Assembly (NCBI GenBank): GCA_021323835.1
Contig: JAJPKI010000035.1
Coordinates: 1-5,595 of the forward strand
Length of the DNA: 5,595 nucleotides
Direction of reading: 5' to 3'
Origin: Verrucomicrobiota bacterium
GTDB lineage: Bacteria > Verrucomicrobiota > Verrucomicrobiia > Limisphaerales > UBA11358
Each line of letters opens with the position of its first letter. Positions within the stretch are counted from its first letter, which is position 1. The notes under the pieces were generated by a model. The model worked only from the letters and a program-made list of their open reading frames with translations. It ran no database searches and was not told where the DNA came from. Below are positions 5,106 to 5,595 of this stretch, piece after piece. Position numbers and translations under genes: made by a program.

Positions 5106-5595
5106 ACTTAAAATCGCCGACAGCAGTTGGAAAACGGCCGTTGGCAATCATGTTTGGATTTCGCAAAAGTTTCAGCGTGAGCCGGAATGGAACGGCTTCG
5201 CTGAAAGCCTTGCCGTCGAAAATGCCGCTGCGGATCAACTGGCCGGTGATTTGAGTTAAAACGGCATCGGCACGGGTTTGCAAAATATCAATGCGCACGA
5301 TTTCGGCTTTTTGGTGTAGTTCCTTTGCCTTGAATTCGTCGGCTTCGGATTGGCGTTGCGCCTGTGCCTTTGCCAATGCCGGTTTCAGAAACATTTGCGC
5401 GAGCAAATCTGCGTTGTCGAACGATTTGGGATTGCGTTCAAGGAATGCGATGGCTGCCAGTTCGCTTTGCTGCGCGTGAAGTTCTTTTGCGTCCTCAAAT
5501 TTCAAGATGGGCGAAACGTAATAGGTGTTGGCGGGGTCAATGACGACGACGCGCTCGCGTTGCTTGAAACTTTGCACCAGAAAAAAGCGATCCAC
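5089..5595 (-). CDS. VirB8/TraK-like periplasmic assembly protein, 3' part (5' end outside window)
   Basis: The frame is open at the right edge; the edge codon is GTG, but nothing shows it is the start, so I treat the gene as 5'-truncated by the window. The 168 visible residues begin with FFLVQSFKQRERVVVIDPAN, then TYYVSPILKFEDAKE (about 25-39). A mixed helical middle follows, then KAEIVRIDILQTRADAVLTQ and a closing beta-like EAVPFRLTLKLLRNPN...VGDFKYEIL. This matches the VirB8/TraE/TraK type of inner-membrane protein with a periplasmic NTF2-like domain: the stretch just after the membrane helix typically reads '...V.V.D..G.Y...', and the last strands follow here in the right order. The membrane helix itself would be off the edge. 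Its position immediately before VirB9- and VirB10-like genes supports the call, though sequence similarity alone is modest. Confidence 0.7.
   Translation of the reverse strand: MDRFFLVQSFKQRERVVVIDPANTYYVSPILKFEDAKELHAQQSELAAIAFLERNPKSFDNADLLAQMFLKPALAKAQAQRQSEADEFKAKELHQKAEIVRIDILQTRADAVLTQITGQLIRSGIFDGKAFSEAVPFRLTLKLLRNPNMIANGRFPTAVGDFKYEILH

Noticed and set aside
5106..5147. Longer start for the VirB9-like gene at ATG 5147
   Set aside because: It would put 14 residues before an obvious signal peptide; ATG 5105 starts exactly at the lysine-hydrophobic signal.
1..5595. CRISPR array, tRNA or rRNA genes, or insertion sequence
   Set aside because: I saw no spaced direct repeats, cloverleaf, rRNA-like stretch or transposase reading frame on either strand.

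Overview
The window looks like part of a conjugative or integrative element (ICE or conjugative plasmid) from a Gram-negative-type (diderm) bacterium. Every gene I can support lies on the minus strand, so the window reads right to left. The diderm assignment rests on a VirB8-VirB9-VirB10-like run plus a lipoprotein with a classic lipobox. Base composition is roughly balanced. The divergent type IV secretion genes and two unfamiliar accessory proteins make me think of Verrucomicrobiota or a related phylum. That taxonomic guess is inference only and needs a homology search.

Region 5595-2185 holds a tightly packed operon. It starts with the 3' part of a VirB8/TraK-like periplasmic assembly protein that is cut by the right edge. 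A VirB9-like secreted protein follows (17-nt overlap), then a VirB10/TrbI-like energy-transducing protein (ATGA overlap), then an outer-membrane-type lipoprotein (ATGA overlap), then a small charged helical protein of unknown function (4-nt gap). Together these would form the envelope-spanning core of a mating-pair or secretion channel.

Region 2184-1898 is the only real intergenic space. On the minus strand it carries, in order, a long imperfect hairpin, a short A/U-flanked terminator-like hairpin with a GCGA loop, a sigma70-like promoter directly abutting that hairpin, and a palindrome beside a strong Shine-Dalgarno site.

Region 1897-1 is a second transcription unit. It contains a 90-residue protein of unknown function, then the N-terminal 561 codons of a very large DNA methyltransferase-helicase of the type carried by conjugative elements. 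This reading frame is open to the left edge and has no stop in the window. Its methyltransferase motifs (EPACGIGHF, SNIPFG) are intact; the SNF2-type helicase part is expected beyond the edge. Its start is ambiguous: the best ribosome-binding site near the junction serves an ATG in the wrong frame.

No tRNA, rRNA, CRISPR array, transposase, integrase, relaxase or coupling ATPase is visible.
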